Below, piece by piece: positions 26,893-35,472 of a stretch of 64,000 nucleotides of DNA. The translations under genes and the position numbers were made by a program. This DNA is from Pollutimonas sp036675275. Its GTDB lineage: Bacteria > Pseudomonadota > Gammaproteobacteria > Burkholderiales > Burkholderiaceae_B. The notes under the pieces were generated by a model. That model searched no databases. It had not been told where the DNA came from and worked only from the letters and a program-made list of their open reading frames with translations. Numbering within the stretch: position 1 is the stretch's first letter; each line of letters opens with the position of its first letter. The stretch is taken from NCBI GenBank assembly GCA_036675275.1, contig JAKFFG010000008.1, positions 124,001 to 188,000 of the forward strand, read 5' to 3'.

Positions 26893-28455
26893 ATGAGACT
26901 AGCCAAAAACGTTCTTTTCATCATGGCGGACCAGCTGCGCGCCGACCATCTGGGGTGCTATGGCCATCCCTTCATCCGTACGCCCAATATCGACGCGCTT
27001 GCCAAACGGGGCGTGCAGTTTGACCGCGCCTTCGTGAATTCCGGCGTCTGTGGACCTTCGCGCATGAGCTACTACACCGGTCGCTATCCTTCCACGCATG
27101 GAGCAACCTGGAACCGTGTGCCTTTATCGGTGGGCGAAGTGACGATGGGCGAATATTTGCGTGAAAGTGGCCGCAAGCTTGTGCTTGCCGGCAAGACGCA
27201 CGTCATGGTGGATCATGCCGGCCTGGAGCGCCTGGCGCTGGATGGCGGCAGCGAGCTGGGGCGCCTGCTCAGCAGTGGGGGCTTCGAGGAAATAGATCGC
27301 TACGATGGCCATCATGAACCGGGTGATGAAAGCGGCTATCCGGCCTACCTGCGTCGCCAGGGCTATGTGTCGGACGACCCGTGGACAGACTTCGTCATCT
27401 CGGCACAGGGTCCTGAAGGCAAGACCGTTAGCGGCTGGAATATGCGCAACGCAGGCTATCCGTCATTGGTGAAGGATGAGCACTCCGAAACCGCCTATAT
27501 GACAGACCAGGCGCTAGGTTTCATGAAGCAGCAGGGCGATGAACCGTGGGTCATGCACTTGAGCTATGTGAAGCCGCACTGGCCTTACATTGCACCGGCC
27601 CCCTACCATGCGATGTACAACGCTGACCAGTGCCTGCCCGTCGTGCGCAGCGAGGACGAGCGGAGCAATGCCCATCCCGTGGTCGCGGCCTACCGGCAGC
27701 AAGAGGAAAGCGTCAGCTTCTCGATGGACGAGTGCATACGCACCGTGCGGCCGGCGTACCAGGGCTTGATCACTCAACTGGATGACCACCTGGGCAGGCT
27801 GTTCGATTACATGCAGCAGGCTGGCCTCATGGACAATACCTTGATCGTCTTTACGGCCGACCACGGGGATTTCCTGGGCGACCACTGGCTGGGCGAGAAA
27901 GAGCTGTTCTACGATACCGTGCAGCGCGTACCGTTCATCGTGGTCGATCCTTCGACGGCGGCGGATGCGACCCGAGGCAGTGTCGAATCGAGAATGGTGG
28001 AGTCCGTGGATGTGCTGCCCACGATTCTTGATTGGCTGGGGCTTTCCTTGCCTATGCATCGCCTGGAGGGGCGCAGTTTGTTGCCCCTTTTGCATGGGCA
28101 GCAAGTGGCGTGGCGGGACTGCGTGTTCTCGGAACTGGACTACAGCTATCGGCTCTCGCGGCTGCTGGTCGGGAAGACGCCGCAGAATGCGCGCGCCTGG
28201 TCCGTCCGTACCGACCGGTGGCGTTATGTGTACTGGATGGATGAGCCCGAACAGTTGTACGACCTGCACGCGGACCCGGATCAGCTTCACGACTTGGGGG
28301 AAGATTTTTCCTATGTCCAGGTGCGGGCAGAGTGCCGCGAACGGCTGCTGGCATGGTTCGCTGGCTTGAAACGGCGCACGACAGTGAGTTTGGATGAAGT
28401 CGAGCGTGGAACCAACGCCTACAAGAAGGCGGGCGTGTTCTTTGGCCAGTGGTGA
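26893..28455 (+). CDS. Sulfatase / alkaline phosphatase superfamily hydrolase (520 aa)
   Basis: Type I sulfatase fold. Metal site NVLFIMADQLRADHLG near the N-terminus and the nucleophile motif CGPSR with Cys53, which must be converted to formylglycine. A second metal motif TADHGDFLGDH occurs around residue 320. No signal peptide, so cytoplasmic, as in choline-sulfatase-like enzymes; phosphonate monoester hydrolases share this architecture and cannot be excluded. TTG at 26890 is an alternative start, ATG 26893 is preferred. In an operon with the Bug receptor. The sulfite dehydrogenase genes immediately downstream may dispose of sulfur released. Confidence 0.88.
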   Translation: MRLAKNVLFIMADQLRADHLGCYGHPFIRTPNIDALAKRGVQFDRAFVNSGVCGPSRMSYYTGRYPSTHGATWNRVPLSVGEVTMGEYLRESGRKLVLAGKTHVMVDHAGLERLALDGGSELGRLLSSGGFEEIDRYDGHHEPGDESGYPAYLRRQGYVSDDPWTDFVISAQGPEGKTVSGWNMRNAGYPSLVKDEHSETAYMTDQALGFMKQQGDEPWVMHLSYVKPHWPYIAPAPYHAMYNADQCLPVVRSEDERSNAHPVVAAYRQQEESVSFSMDECIRTVRPAYQGLITQLDDHLGRLFDYMQQAGLMDNTLIVFTADHGDFLGDHWLGEKELFYDTVQRVPFIVVDPSTAADATRGSVESRMVESVDVLPTILDWLGLSLPMHRLEGRSLLPLLHGQQVAWRDCVFSELDYSYRLSRLLVGKTPQNARAWSVRTDRWRYVYWMDEPEQLYDLHADPDQLHDLGEDFSYVQVRAECRERLLAWFAGLKRRTTVSLDEVERGTNAYKKAGVFFGQW

Positions 28456-28532
28456 CTCGGCAGGTCATGTTGTGCCTCGACGCAGTCGTACCAATTGGGC
28501 TCTTTGGGTTAAAGCCTTGCCGTCGTTATGGT

Positions 28533-28553
28533 TATAGGCTATAAGTTCATAGC
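28533..28553. promoter_or_regulatory. Nested palindromes upstream of sorA
   Basis: GCTAT-AAGTTC-ATAGC (28538-28553 region) overlaps TATAG-G-CTATA (28533-28543) in the leader, about 55-70 bases before sorA. It resembles a dimeric regulator site. No obvious cognate regulator is adjacent; the LysR gene at 30258 is a candidate. Confidence 0.35.
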
Positions 28554-28604
28554 TAAAAACAATAAAAGTTGCTTATCACTTTCCGCCAAAACAGGAGATC
28601 CATT

Positions 28605-29840
28605 ATGAACAACACCACAGACATCGCGCGTCGGCGCATGCTGATCACCGCGAGCGGCGCAGTAGCCTGGGCCGGCCTGGGGGGCGGCTTGGCATTGGCA
28701 GATTCCAACGAACCGGCTGCCAAGTCCTCGCCTGGCCCCGTATCCGATGCCAAGCCCTTGCCGGCCTACGCCAAATGGAAAGATGCGGACAGCATGATAG
28801 TCCACAGCGCCAACACCATCGAGACACGGCGCAATGCCTTTGGATCCAGCGGCATCACACCGCTGGATCGGCTCTACATACGGAACAATATTTCGCCTCC
28901 GTCCGAAGACATCGTGAAGGAACCGGATGCCTGGAAGATCGAGGTCAGCGGCGTCAAGTCGCCGCGCAGTTTTACCGTGGCCGAGCTCAAGTCGCTGGGT
29001 CTGGCTTCGGTCGCCGTGGTGTTGCAGTGTTCCGGCAACGGCAGGGGCTTTTCCGAGCACAAGCCCAGCGGAACGCAATGGACAGTAGGCGCGGCCGGCT
29101 GCGTCATTTTCACTGGTGTCCCCGTCAAGGCGGTGCTTGAGGCCACCGGCGGCATGGCCGACGGAATGGCCTATATGACCAGCACCGGCGGTGAAGAAAT
29201 CCCGGCCGGGCTGGATCCCAAAACCATCATGGTCGAGCGCTCGGTGCCATTGTCCGGCATCGAAGACGCGATTCTTGCATGGGAAGTCAATGGCGAGCCC
29301 TTGCCATTGGCCCACGGTGGTCCGCTGCGCGTTATTGTGCCGGGCTATGCGGGCGTCAATAACGTGAAGTACGTCAAGCACGTCGCCTTCACCAAGGAGC
29401 AATCGCCCGCCAAGATCCAGCAAGGCAGCTATCGCTTCTCGCCCATTGGCGTCAAAGGCACGCCGGAATTCGATTCAATCTGGGAAATGGATCCTAAATC
29501 GTGGGTGACCTTGCCATCGGATTCCAGCACGCCTGTGAAGGCAGGAAAGGTCCAGATCAGCGGCGTTGCCATGGGCGGCATGAGCGAAGCCAAGAAGGTC
29601 GAAGTTTCCGTAAACGGCGGCAAGGACTGGCAAGAGGCGCAGCTTACCGGGCCGGACCTGGGCAAGTATGCCTGGCGCGGCTTTGTACTGGCTGCCGACC
29701 TTAAGCCGGGCAAATACCAGTTGGCCAGCCGGGTCACCAATGCAGACGGCACGTCCCAGCCGGAAATGCGCAAGGAAAACAATCGGGGCTACATGAACAA
29801 CAGCTGGCGTGACCACATGGTGGCAATAGAGGTCGCTTAA
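28605..29840 (+). CDS. sorA: SorA-like molybdenum sulfite dehydrogenase catalytic subunit (411 aa)
   Basis: Sulfite oxidase family protein that oxidises sulfite to sulfate in the periplasm. The Tat motif RRRML is at residues 9-13 and is followed by a hydrophobic segment. The Mo-ligating cysteine is Cys142 in LQCSGNGRG. Length matches SorA rather than the longer SoxC paralogue at 7521. ATG 28605 was selected because of ACAGGAG directly upstream. A monohaem cytochrome gene follows 19 bp later, as in sorAB. The upstream sulfatase suggests a sulfur-detoxifying role. Confidence 0.87.
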   Translation: MNNTTDIARRRMLITASGAVAWAGLGGGLALADSNEPAAKSSPGPVSDAKPLPAYAKWKDADSMIVHSANTIETRRNAFGSSGITPLDRLYIRNNISPPSEDIVKEPDAWKIEVSGVKSPRSFTVAELKSLGLASVAVVLQCSGNGRGFSEHKPSGTQWTVGAAGCVIFTGVPVKAVLEATGGMADGMAYMTSTGGEEIPAGLDPKTIMVERSVPLSGIEDAILAWEVNGEPLPLAHGGPLRVIVPGYAGVNNVKYVKHVAFTKEQSPAKIQQGSYRFSPIGVKGTPEFDSIWEMDPKSWVTLPSDSSTPVKAGKVQISGVAMGGMSEAKKVEVSVNGGKDWQEAQLTGPDLGKYAWRGFVLAADLKPGKYQLASRVTNADGTSQPEMRKENNRGYMNNSWRDHMVAIEVA

Positions 29841-29859
29841 GTCTTTCTGAAGGATAGTA

Positions 29860-30192
29860 ATGAAATTTGCAGTAAGTATTGTGGCGCTGACGCTAGCGGG
29901 CGCCACCGGTTCCTCTATGGCTGATAGCGGTGCGGATGCCGACATGCTGGCCCGCGGCAAGGCCTTGTTTCAAACAGCAACACCCGCCTGTGCCGTGTGC
30001 CATACCTTGGCGGATGCCGGCGCCACGGGCGCCGTCGGCCCCAACCTGGACGAACTTAAACCCGGGCTGGAACAGGTGCGTAGCGCATTGATAGACGGCG
30101 TGGGCGTGATGCCTTCATTCGCGGATATCTTGAGCGAAGATGACTTGAACGCGGTGGCGGAGTACGTGGTCAGCGCGAGCAAGGGCGGCTGA
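29860..30192 (+). CDS. sorB: SorB-like monohaem cytochrome c (110 aa)
   Basis: Small exported cytochrome c. Signal peptide residues 1-21 (SMA before DSG). Haem motif CAVCH at 44-48 and a Met (GVGVMPSF, about 88-92) as likely sixth ligand. Size and position fit SorB, the electron-accepting subunit of the SorAB sulfite:cytochrome c oxidoreductase. It ends 66 bp before the convergent LysR gene. Confidence 0.87.
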   Translation: MKFAVSIVALTLAGATGSSMADSGADADMLARGKALFQTATPACAVCHTLADAGATGAVGPNLDELKPGLEQVRSALIDGVGVMPSFADILSEDDLNAVAEYVVSASKGG

Positions 30193-30257
30193 AGACGCTT
30201 GCGCATGCTTCTATACAGCCTCAGTTTAGAACGGATGGGCTTCATAGAGTGGCACAA

Positions 30258-31115
30258 TCAGGGCGGCATTTCCTCCAGAACCAGCCGTGCCTCGTCCAGC
30301 GCCGCCCGAATAAGCGCTGTACGTACTGAAGCTCTCTTCCACAACATACCTACGGTGCGTGCCTCGGGCGCGTCATCCAAAGGCAGGGCAACAATATCCA
30401 GACCTTTTGTCAGCGGCGAACTGAAGGCTGGCACCAGTGCGACGCCCATCTGCTTGTGCACCAGCAAGGCAATCGTCAATAGCGAATCCAGCTCGAGAAC
30501 CTCACGAGCCATAATGCCGTGCGCCCGCAAATAGGCTTGCGCCAGCTTCCCACCGCCTAATCGACGGTCGTATCGAATGAAGGGACGGGTCTTCAACAGG
30601 CGCAGAGGCGGTACGTGAGCAATGCGTTTGCTTGCCAGGACCACAAGCGGCTCATCTTTCAATGCCTGCCATTCAAACGACTTTGCCAGAGAAAATGGAG
30701 GATGCAGACAAATGGCGACGTCAACCACGTCTTCCTGCAACTGGCGAAAAAGCTGATCGGAAAGGCCGCCATGAACATGGACGCTGACGTTGGGATACTT
30801 GCCGCTGTAGCGTTGCAGGACTTCGGGCAAAAGCGTGTGCAATGCGGAATTAATAACACCCAGGCGAAGTTGGCCCTCCATGCCGGGATTGTGCACCGAG
30901 GCGCGAAGTTCTGACAGGCCGACCATCAGGGGCCCTATTTTTTCCAGCAACAGATAGCCCGCGGGGGTTGGCATCACGGTGCGTCCCGACCGAGCCACCA
31001 AAGCGACACTCAGCTCTTTCTCCAAAGCCTTGATTTGATGAGCTACCGCAGCAGTTGTCAGATTAAGGCGTCGGGCTGCTTCTGCCATGGACCCGAGTTC
31101 GGCTACTTTAAGCAA
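30258..31115 (-). CDS. LysR-family regulator with non-ATG start (285 aa or longer)
   Basis: Winged HTH (SMAEAARRLNLTTAAVAHQIKAL reading, here at about residues 9-29) and LysR effector domain. No ATG is available at the true N-terminus. TTG 31115 gives a start inside the first HTH helix, with no ribosome site. Reading eight codons further upstream gives L-D-T-K-F-L-H-T, which restores a normal LysR N-terminus, starting at CTG 31139 with AAGAGG six bases ahead; an in-frame stop lies just upstream. The probable true start is therefore CTG 31139. Divergent from the CitE operon at 31331, its likely target. Confidence 0.82.
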   Translation of the reverse strand: MLKVAELGSMAEAARRLNLTTAAVAHQIKALEKELSVALVARSGRTVMPTPAGYLLLEKIGPLMVGLSELRASVHNPGMEGQLRLGVINSALHTLLPEVLQRYSGKYPNVSVHVHGGLSDQLFRQLQEDVVDVAICLHPPFSLAKSFEWQALKDEPLVVLASKRIAHVPPLRLLKTRPFIRYDRRLGGGKLAQAYLRAHGIMAREVLELDSLLTIALLVHKQMGVALVPAFSSPLTKGLDIVALPLDDAPEARTVGMLWKRASVRTALIRAALDEARLVLEEMPP

Positions 31116-31193
31116 CGTGTGAAGGAATTTGGTGTCCAGTCGGAGCCTCTTGAATGTTGACTTTTAAAAACCCGCGTTATGCCTGGTACGGCG

Positions 31194-31253
31194 GTCTGTT
31201 ACATCAGACGTCGTAATTACCAGACAATTTAATATTTCTATATTTTAAATATA
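31194..31253. promoter_or_regulatory. Operator-like palindromes in the lysR / citE-like divergent region
   Basis: Two dyads are seen: GTCTG-TTACAT-CAGAC (31194-31209) and the AT-rich TATATTT-T-AAATATA (31239-31253). The first resembles a regulator-binding site; the second lies where a promoter -10 region for the citE-like operon could be. No experimental support. Confidence 0.4.
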
Positions 31254-31300
31254 AAAAGGCGGGCTGTTTTTATATTGTTGCCAGAAGTATAGTTTTCGGA

Positions 31301-31323
31301 CCAAGGAGAGCGCCAAGGAGAGC
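31301..31323 (+). repeat. Tandem duplication of a ribosome binding site
   Basis: The 11-mer CCAAGGAGAGC occurs twice with a 12-base period, giving two AAGGAG sequences (31303-31308, 31315-31320). The second is 10 bases from the ATG at 31331 and is the functional-looking one. Confidence 0.6.
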
Positions 31324-31330
31324 ACTATCT

Positions 31331-32209
31331 ATGCGCAGCAAATTATTTGTCCCGGGATCAAGACCGGAATTGTTTGAGAAGGCCTTCAGGGGAGCCGCCG
31401 ATGCGATTTCACTGGACCTGGAAGATTCCGTTCCAGAGGACGCCAAACCTCGGGCTCGGGCCAACATCGGCGCATGGCTGGACAAACTTTTGGCCGAGCC
31501 CGGTCAACGGAACGGCAAGACCGTGATCGTCCGCATCAACGAACAGCACAGCCCTCACTTCAAAGAAGATCTCAAGGCAGTTGTACGCACGGGCGTCGAT
31601 ATCATCAATATTCCCAAGCCTGCCAACCCGAAGGATATACAGGAGCTCTGCGCCGCCATCACCGCGCTTGAGTCCGAAAAAATGCTCGGGCGAAATATAG
31701 GCGTATTGCTGAACATTGAGCATCCCCATGCATTGCGTACCGCCGCCGAATTGGCGACGGCAGACAAGAGGATTGTCGGGCTACAGCTTGGGTTGGCCGA
31801 TCTGTTCGAGCCGCTACAGATAGCACGAGATGAAACTAGCGCTATCGAGCAAGCGATGTTTACGGTCGCCATGGCTGCCGGAGAGGCGGGAATTTACGCA
31901 ATTGACGCCGCGTTCGGGAACATTCGCGACACGGCAGGATTCCAGGCCGAGGCTGAACTTGCGCGGCGTTTCGGTTTTATAGGAAAGTCCTGTATTCACC
32001 CAAGCCAGGTTCAGTCGGCAAATACGGCGTTCAGCCCCTCCTCGGCAGAAATCGATTTCGCCAAACGGGTGATTGCCGCTGCCGGCGAGGCGGAAGAGCG
32101 GGGACAAGGCGCATGCGTGGTGGACGGAAAAATGATTGACAAACCTTTCGTGCAGCGGGCCAGGACGATTCTGGCAACGAGCTTGAAGTCCGGGCCAAGC
32201 ACTTCATGA
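31331..32209 (+). CDS. CitE/HpcH-HpaI family CoA-ester lyase (292 aa)
   Basis: TIM-barrel lyase similar to citrate lyase beta subunit, citramalyl-CoA lyase and malyl-CoA lyase. The N-terminal family motif RSKLFVPGSRPELFEKA starts at residue 2, acidic metal-loop DLEDSVP at 29-35, and GKSCIHPSQV near residue 220. CitD/CitF are absent, so it is a stand-alone enzyme that cleaves a beta-hydroxyacyl-CoA. First gene of an operon with a CoA-transferase 45 bp downstream, which could make its CoA-ester substrate. Product and substrate unknown. Confidence 0.85.
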   Translation: MRSKLFVPGSRPELFEKAFRGAADAISLDLEDSVPEDAKPRARANIGAWLDKLLAEPGQRNGKTVIVRINEQHSPHFKEDLKAVVRTGVDIINIPKPANPKDIQELCAAITALESEKMLGRNIGVLLNIEHPHALRTAAELATADKRIVGLQLGLADLFEPLQIARDETSAIEQAMFTVAMAAGEAGIYAIDAAFGNIRDTAGFQAEAELARRFGFIGKSCIHPSQVQSANTAFSPSSAEIDFAKRVIAAAGEAEERGQGACVVDGKMIDKPFVQRARTILATSLKSGPSTS

Positions 32210-32253
32210 ACAGTCCAACGCAGTTTCCCATTTTTCATCCGTAATTCCGATAC

Positions 32254-33465
32254 ATGACTATCCCTGAACCTGCATCCGACACAACTGAGCACATTTCATT
32301 ATCCGACCGTCCGGGTCTCAAGGGACCGTTGAGCGGCATTCGAGTGCTGGACCTGAGCGCCTATATCGCCGGCCCTTATGGCTGCTCGTTATTGGCTGAC
32401 CAGGGCGCTGAAGTTATCAAGGTTGAACCGCCTCTCGGCGACAACCTGCGCAAGTATCCGTCGACACTGATGTCGGAAAGCCGTGCATTTCTTGGGGTCA
32501 ATCGGAGCAAACTGGGCGTTGTCCTTGATCTTAAGCAGCCCGAAGACAACGCGCGCCTGTTGGCCTTGGCACGATCGGCCGATGTGCTGGTGCATAATTT
32601 TCGGCCCAGTGTGCCTCAGCGGCTAGGCATTGACTACGAATGTCTCGCCAAGATCAATCCCAGGCTCATCTATTGTGCAGTAACCGGTTATGGCAATTCG
32701 GGCCCATTGAAGGACAAGGCGGGCTACGACCAAGTACTTCAAACCTTGACCGGCATGTGCTCGATGCAGGGAAAGGCAGATGGCCCACCTGAAATTCTTT
32801 ATGGTTCTGTCGTGGACTACTACGCCGCCTCTCTCGTGGCCGGGGCTGTCTCATCGGCGCTTTTCGAAAGAGAGCGTAGCGGCATGGGCCAGTACGTCGG
32901 GGTGTCGCTGCTTCGCTCCGCGCTTGCCATGCAATCGGCCCGTCTGATATGGACAGACAGTGAGCCCAAGGACGTTGGCCGCGACATGCGTTCGGGCGGA
33001 GTCACTGGAATTCATCCTACGCAAGAGGGATATTTATATATTTCTGCCAATACGCCGCACTTCTGGAATGCCTTGTGCGTCAAAACTGGCATGACTAGCC
33101 TGCTGGGCAACGAACGCTATGATTCCGTACGCAAACGTGCACTGTATAGGGATGAGATCATCGGCATGTTGCGGCAGGCTCTCAGCAAGAGATCGGCGCT
33201 TGAATGGGAAGCGATATTTGGCGATGAGGTCCCTTGCGCCGCTGCCCGAAGCGTCGAAGATATGTTCGATTTTCCCCAGGTGCTGGAAGAAGACATGATT
33301 GCGGTATTCGATCATTCGGCCGTTGGGTCTTATCGCGGTTTCAAGCGGGCCATGACATTTGGCCGCACTCCGGGACCTGAGCCGTTCGCAGCACCGGCTA
33401 TGGACCAACATGGCGACTTGGTAAGAACAGCGGCAGACGGTATGAGAACGCAACAAGATGAGTGA
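32254..33465 (+). CDS. CaiB/BaiF family CoA-transferase (403 aa)
   Basis: Class III CoA-transferase. The N-terminal block SGIRVLDLSAYIAGPYG is at residues 27-43 and the expected catalytic Asp is Asp188 in GSVVDYYA. It is 45 bp from the CitE-like lyase and overlaps the amidohydrolase gene by 8 bp. The pairing of a CoA-transferase with a CitE-type lyase matches itaconate/citramalate-type pathways (activate acid, then cleave the hydroxyacyl-CoA), but the MaoC hydratase of that route is not in this operon. Confidence 0.88.
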   Translation: MTIPEPASDTTEHISLSDRPGLKGPLSGIRVLDLSAYIAGPYGCSLLADQGAEVIKVEPPLGDNLRKYPSTLMSESRAFLGVNRSKLGVVLDLKQPEDNARLLALARSADVLVHNFRPSVPQRLGIDYECLAKINPRLIYCAVTGYGNSGPLKDKAGYDQVLQTLTGMCSMQGKADGPPEILYGSVVDYYAASLVAGAVSSALFERERSGMGQYVGVSLLRSALAMQSARLIWTDSEPKDVGRDMRSGGVTGIHPTQEGYLYISANTPHFWNALCVKTGMTSLLGNERYDSVRKRALYRDEIIGMLRQALSKRSALEWEAIFGDEVPCAAARSVEDMFDFPQVLEEDMIAVFDHSAVGSYRGFKRAMTFGRTPGPEPFAAPAMDQHGDLVRTAADGMRTQQDE

Positions 33466-34315
33466 CACACAGTACACGCAGATGTCTTCTTGCTCAAAGG
33501 CGCCCGCCCTGGCTTGCGACGCGCATCTGCATATCTACGACCCTTGCTATCGCCAGCTTGGCGAGCGAGAGGAGCGTGGCGGCGTTGCGCAGTACAAAAG
33601 AATCCAGGATCTGCTGGGCACATCCCGTGCCGTAGTGGTGCAGCCGCGCGCCTACGGCGTCGACAACACGGTAACGCTAGCCGCCATACAAGCACTTGGA
33701 GCAGACTCTGCACGCGGCATAGCGGTGGTGCCTGCCGACATTGATGAAAGCCAGCTGGAGCAGCTGCATGACGGCGGCATACGAGGAGTCCGTTTCAGTT
33801 TTCATTCCGTCAACCGAAACGCAGGCGACTTCGACGCTGTATTGCCTTTAGCCCGGAAAGTTGCTGGGCTGGGGTGGCATATACAGGTTCACTGGACAGC
33901 GGACCAAATCGTGGCCCAGCGGAAAATTCTCGAGCAATCCCCCGCGCCCATCGTTTTCGATCACCTGGGACGAATGCCTGTCAACGATCCAATTCATCCC
34001 GCGCACACGCTGGTGGAAAAACTGCTGGCCGACGGACGGGCGTGGATGAAGCTGAGCGGCGCCTACCTTAATACGCTGCTAGGCGTACACGGGGGCTTTC
34101 GCGACACCGATACGCTTGCAAAACGGTGGATTGCCGCCGCGCCGGAGCGCATGGTCTGGGGCAGTGACTGGCCTCATGTTACCGAGCCGGAGGAAAAGCC
34201 AGACGACGCAGAGCTATTCGATTTGCTGACCAGATGGTGCGGCAATATGGAAGGCTTGCGCAACCGGATCCTGGTGCAAAATCCCGCCGACTTATATCAA
34301 TTTATCAATTCATGA
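33458..34315 (+). CDS. Amidohydrolase-2 family hydrolase / lactonase (285 aa)
   Basis: TIM-barrel metal hydrolase. The first metal motif DAHLHIYDP has His23 and His25, and the terminal motif WGSDWPHV supplies the conserved Asp (about residue 238). The family includes 2-pyrone-4,6-dicarboxylate lactonase and related lactonases, and the length is right. Translationally coupled to the CoA-transferase. With the carboxymuconolactone decarboxylase-like gene at 35473 it hints that the operon handles a lactone or cyclic intermediate from an aromatic or terpenoid acid. Confidence 0.85.
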   Translation: MSDTQYTQMSSCSKAPALACDAHLHIYDPCYRQLGEREERGGVAQYKRIQDLLGTSRAVVVQPRAYGVDNTVTLAAIQALGADSARGIAVVPADIDESQLEQLHDGGIRGVRFSFHSVNRNAGDFDAVLPLARKVAGLGWHIQVHWTADQIVAQRKILEQSPAPIVFDHLGRMPVNDPIHPAHTLVEKLLADGRAWMKLSGAYLNTLLGVHGGFRDTDTLAKRWIAAAPERMVWGSDWPHVTEPEEKPDDAELFDLLTRWCGNMEGLRNRILVQNPADLYQFINS

Positions 34316-34394
34316 GCGTCTGTTTTTATCCCGACTACGCTCTATGACTCTCCCGTTTTATCACCCTTTTTATAATAGACTTCAGGAGACAGGC

Positions 34395-35366
34395 ATGGCC
34401 TTCACAAAACCAACACTTATCGGGCTGGCGGCAACAGCGCTTGCATTTACCGCCGCGGTCGCTCAGGCATCCGACTACCCGACCAAACCCATTACTCTCG
34501 TCGTTCCATTTTCGGCTGGCGGCGGCGCGGACAATGCCGCCCGCCTGATAGCAAGCTCTATGGAAAAAGTCGCTGGTCAGCCAATTGTGATTGAGAACAA
34601 AAGCGGCGCCAGCGGCACTATAGGCGCAGGCCAGGTAGCGCGTTCCGCACCAGACGGCTACACCGTTTTGTACGACGCCTCCTCCTTTGCGATCAACTCG
34701 GTGTTACGCAAGCTTCCTTACGATGCGAAGAAAGATTTCATTCCCGTGTCGCAGGCCGTCGTCGTTCCTAATATTCTTGTTGTATCAGCCAAATCGCCTT
34801 ACAAGAACCTCGCCGATTTCATCAACGCAGCCAAGGCTCAACCGCGCTTGATCACGTATGCATCTTATGGTCCCGGTAGCTTGGCGCAAATGGCGGGAGA
34901 GCTGTTGCAGAAAGAAGCAAAGATCGAGATGGTTCATATCCCATATAAAGGCGGGGCGCCGGCAATGGTTGACGTGCTAGGCGGTCACGTGGATTCTTAC
35001 TTCGCCAATGCTGCTTCCAGCCTGAACTATGTACGTGCAGGGCAACTGCGCGCGCTGGCCGTGACCTCTAAGGAACGCATGGACGAACTGCCCAACGTGC
35101 CTACGGTGGCCGAATCGGGCATCAAGGACTTCAGTGTCTACGAATGGAATGCGTTGTTCGTACCGAAAGGCACACCCGACGAGGTTGTCGCTAAACTTCA
35201 GCAGATTCTTGCCACGACACTCAAAGACCCGGAACTCCAAGCCAAGCTGAAGAATTTGGGCCTAACTGCCGTCGGCAGCACCCCAGAGGAGTTTGCGCGC
35301 TTCCTGGAAGCCGAGCAGAATCGTTGGAGCGAAGTGGCGCAGGCGAACGATATTTCCCTGGATTGA
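34395..35366 (+). CDS. Bug/TctC-family periplasmic receptor (323 aa)
   Basis: Tripartite tricarboxylate receptor family. Signal peptide 1-25 (AVAQA before SDYPTKP). Ligand loop PFSAGGGADNAAR and second block NKSGASGTIGA. ATG 34395 has TCAGGAGAC upstream; the frame extends 17 codons further but without a ribosome site. Part of the CitE-CoA-transferase-amidohydrolase operon and presumably binds that pathway's entry compound. Confidence 0.9.
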   Translation: MAFTKPTLIGLAATALAFTAAVAQASDYPTKPITLVVPFSAGGGADNAARLIASSMEKVAGQPIVIENKSGASGTIGAGQVARSAPDGYTVLYDASSFAINSVLRKLPYDAKKDFIPVSQAVVVPNILVVSAKSPYKNLADFINAAKAQPRLITYASYGPGSLAQMAGELLQKEAKIEMVHIPYKGGAPAMVDVLGGHVDSYFANAASSLNYVRAGQLRALAVTSKERMDELPNVPTVAESGIKDFSVYEWNALFVPKGTPDEVVAKLQQILATTLKDPELQAKLKNLGLTAVGSTPEEFARFLEAEQNRWSEVAQANDISLD

Positions 35367-35398
35367 GTGCAGAGGGGCATCTTTCGGTGAATGAGCTA

Positions 35399-35431
35399 AA
35401 CAAGTCTGCCCGCCAATCGGCCAGACTTGTT
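35399..35431. terminator. Perfect 10-bp hairpin after the Bug gene
   Basis: AACAAGTCTG / CAGACTTGTT with a 13-base spacer that can extend the stem (CCG/CGG). It lies 32 bases after the Bug stop and 41 bases before the decarboxylase-like gene. There is no T-run, so it may act as an mRNA stabiliser or attenuator that lowers expression of the last gene. Confidence 0.5.
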
Positions 35432-35472
35432 CAGCCATATCAACTATTTGGCAGGCAGAACAAGGGGTGGAC

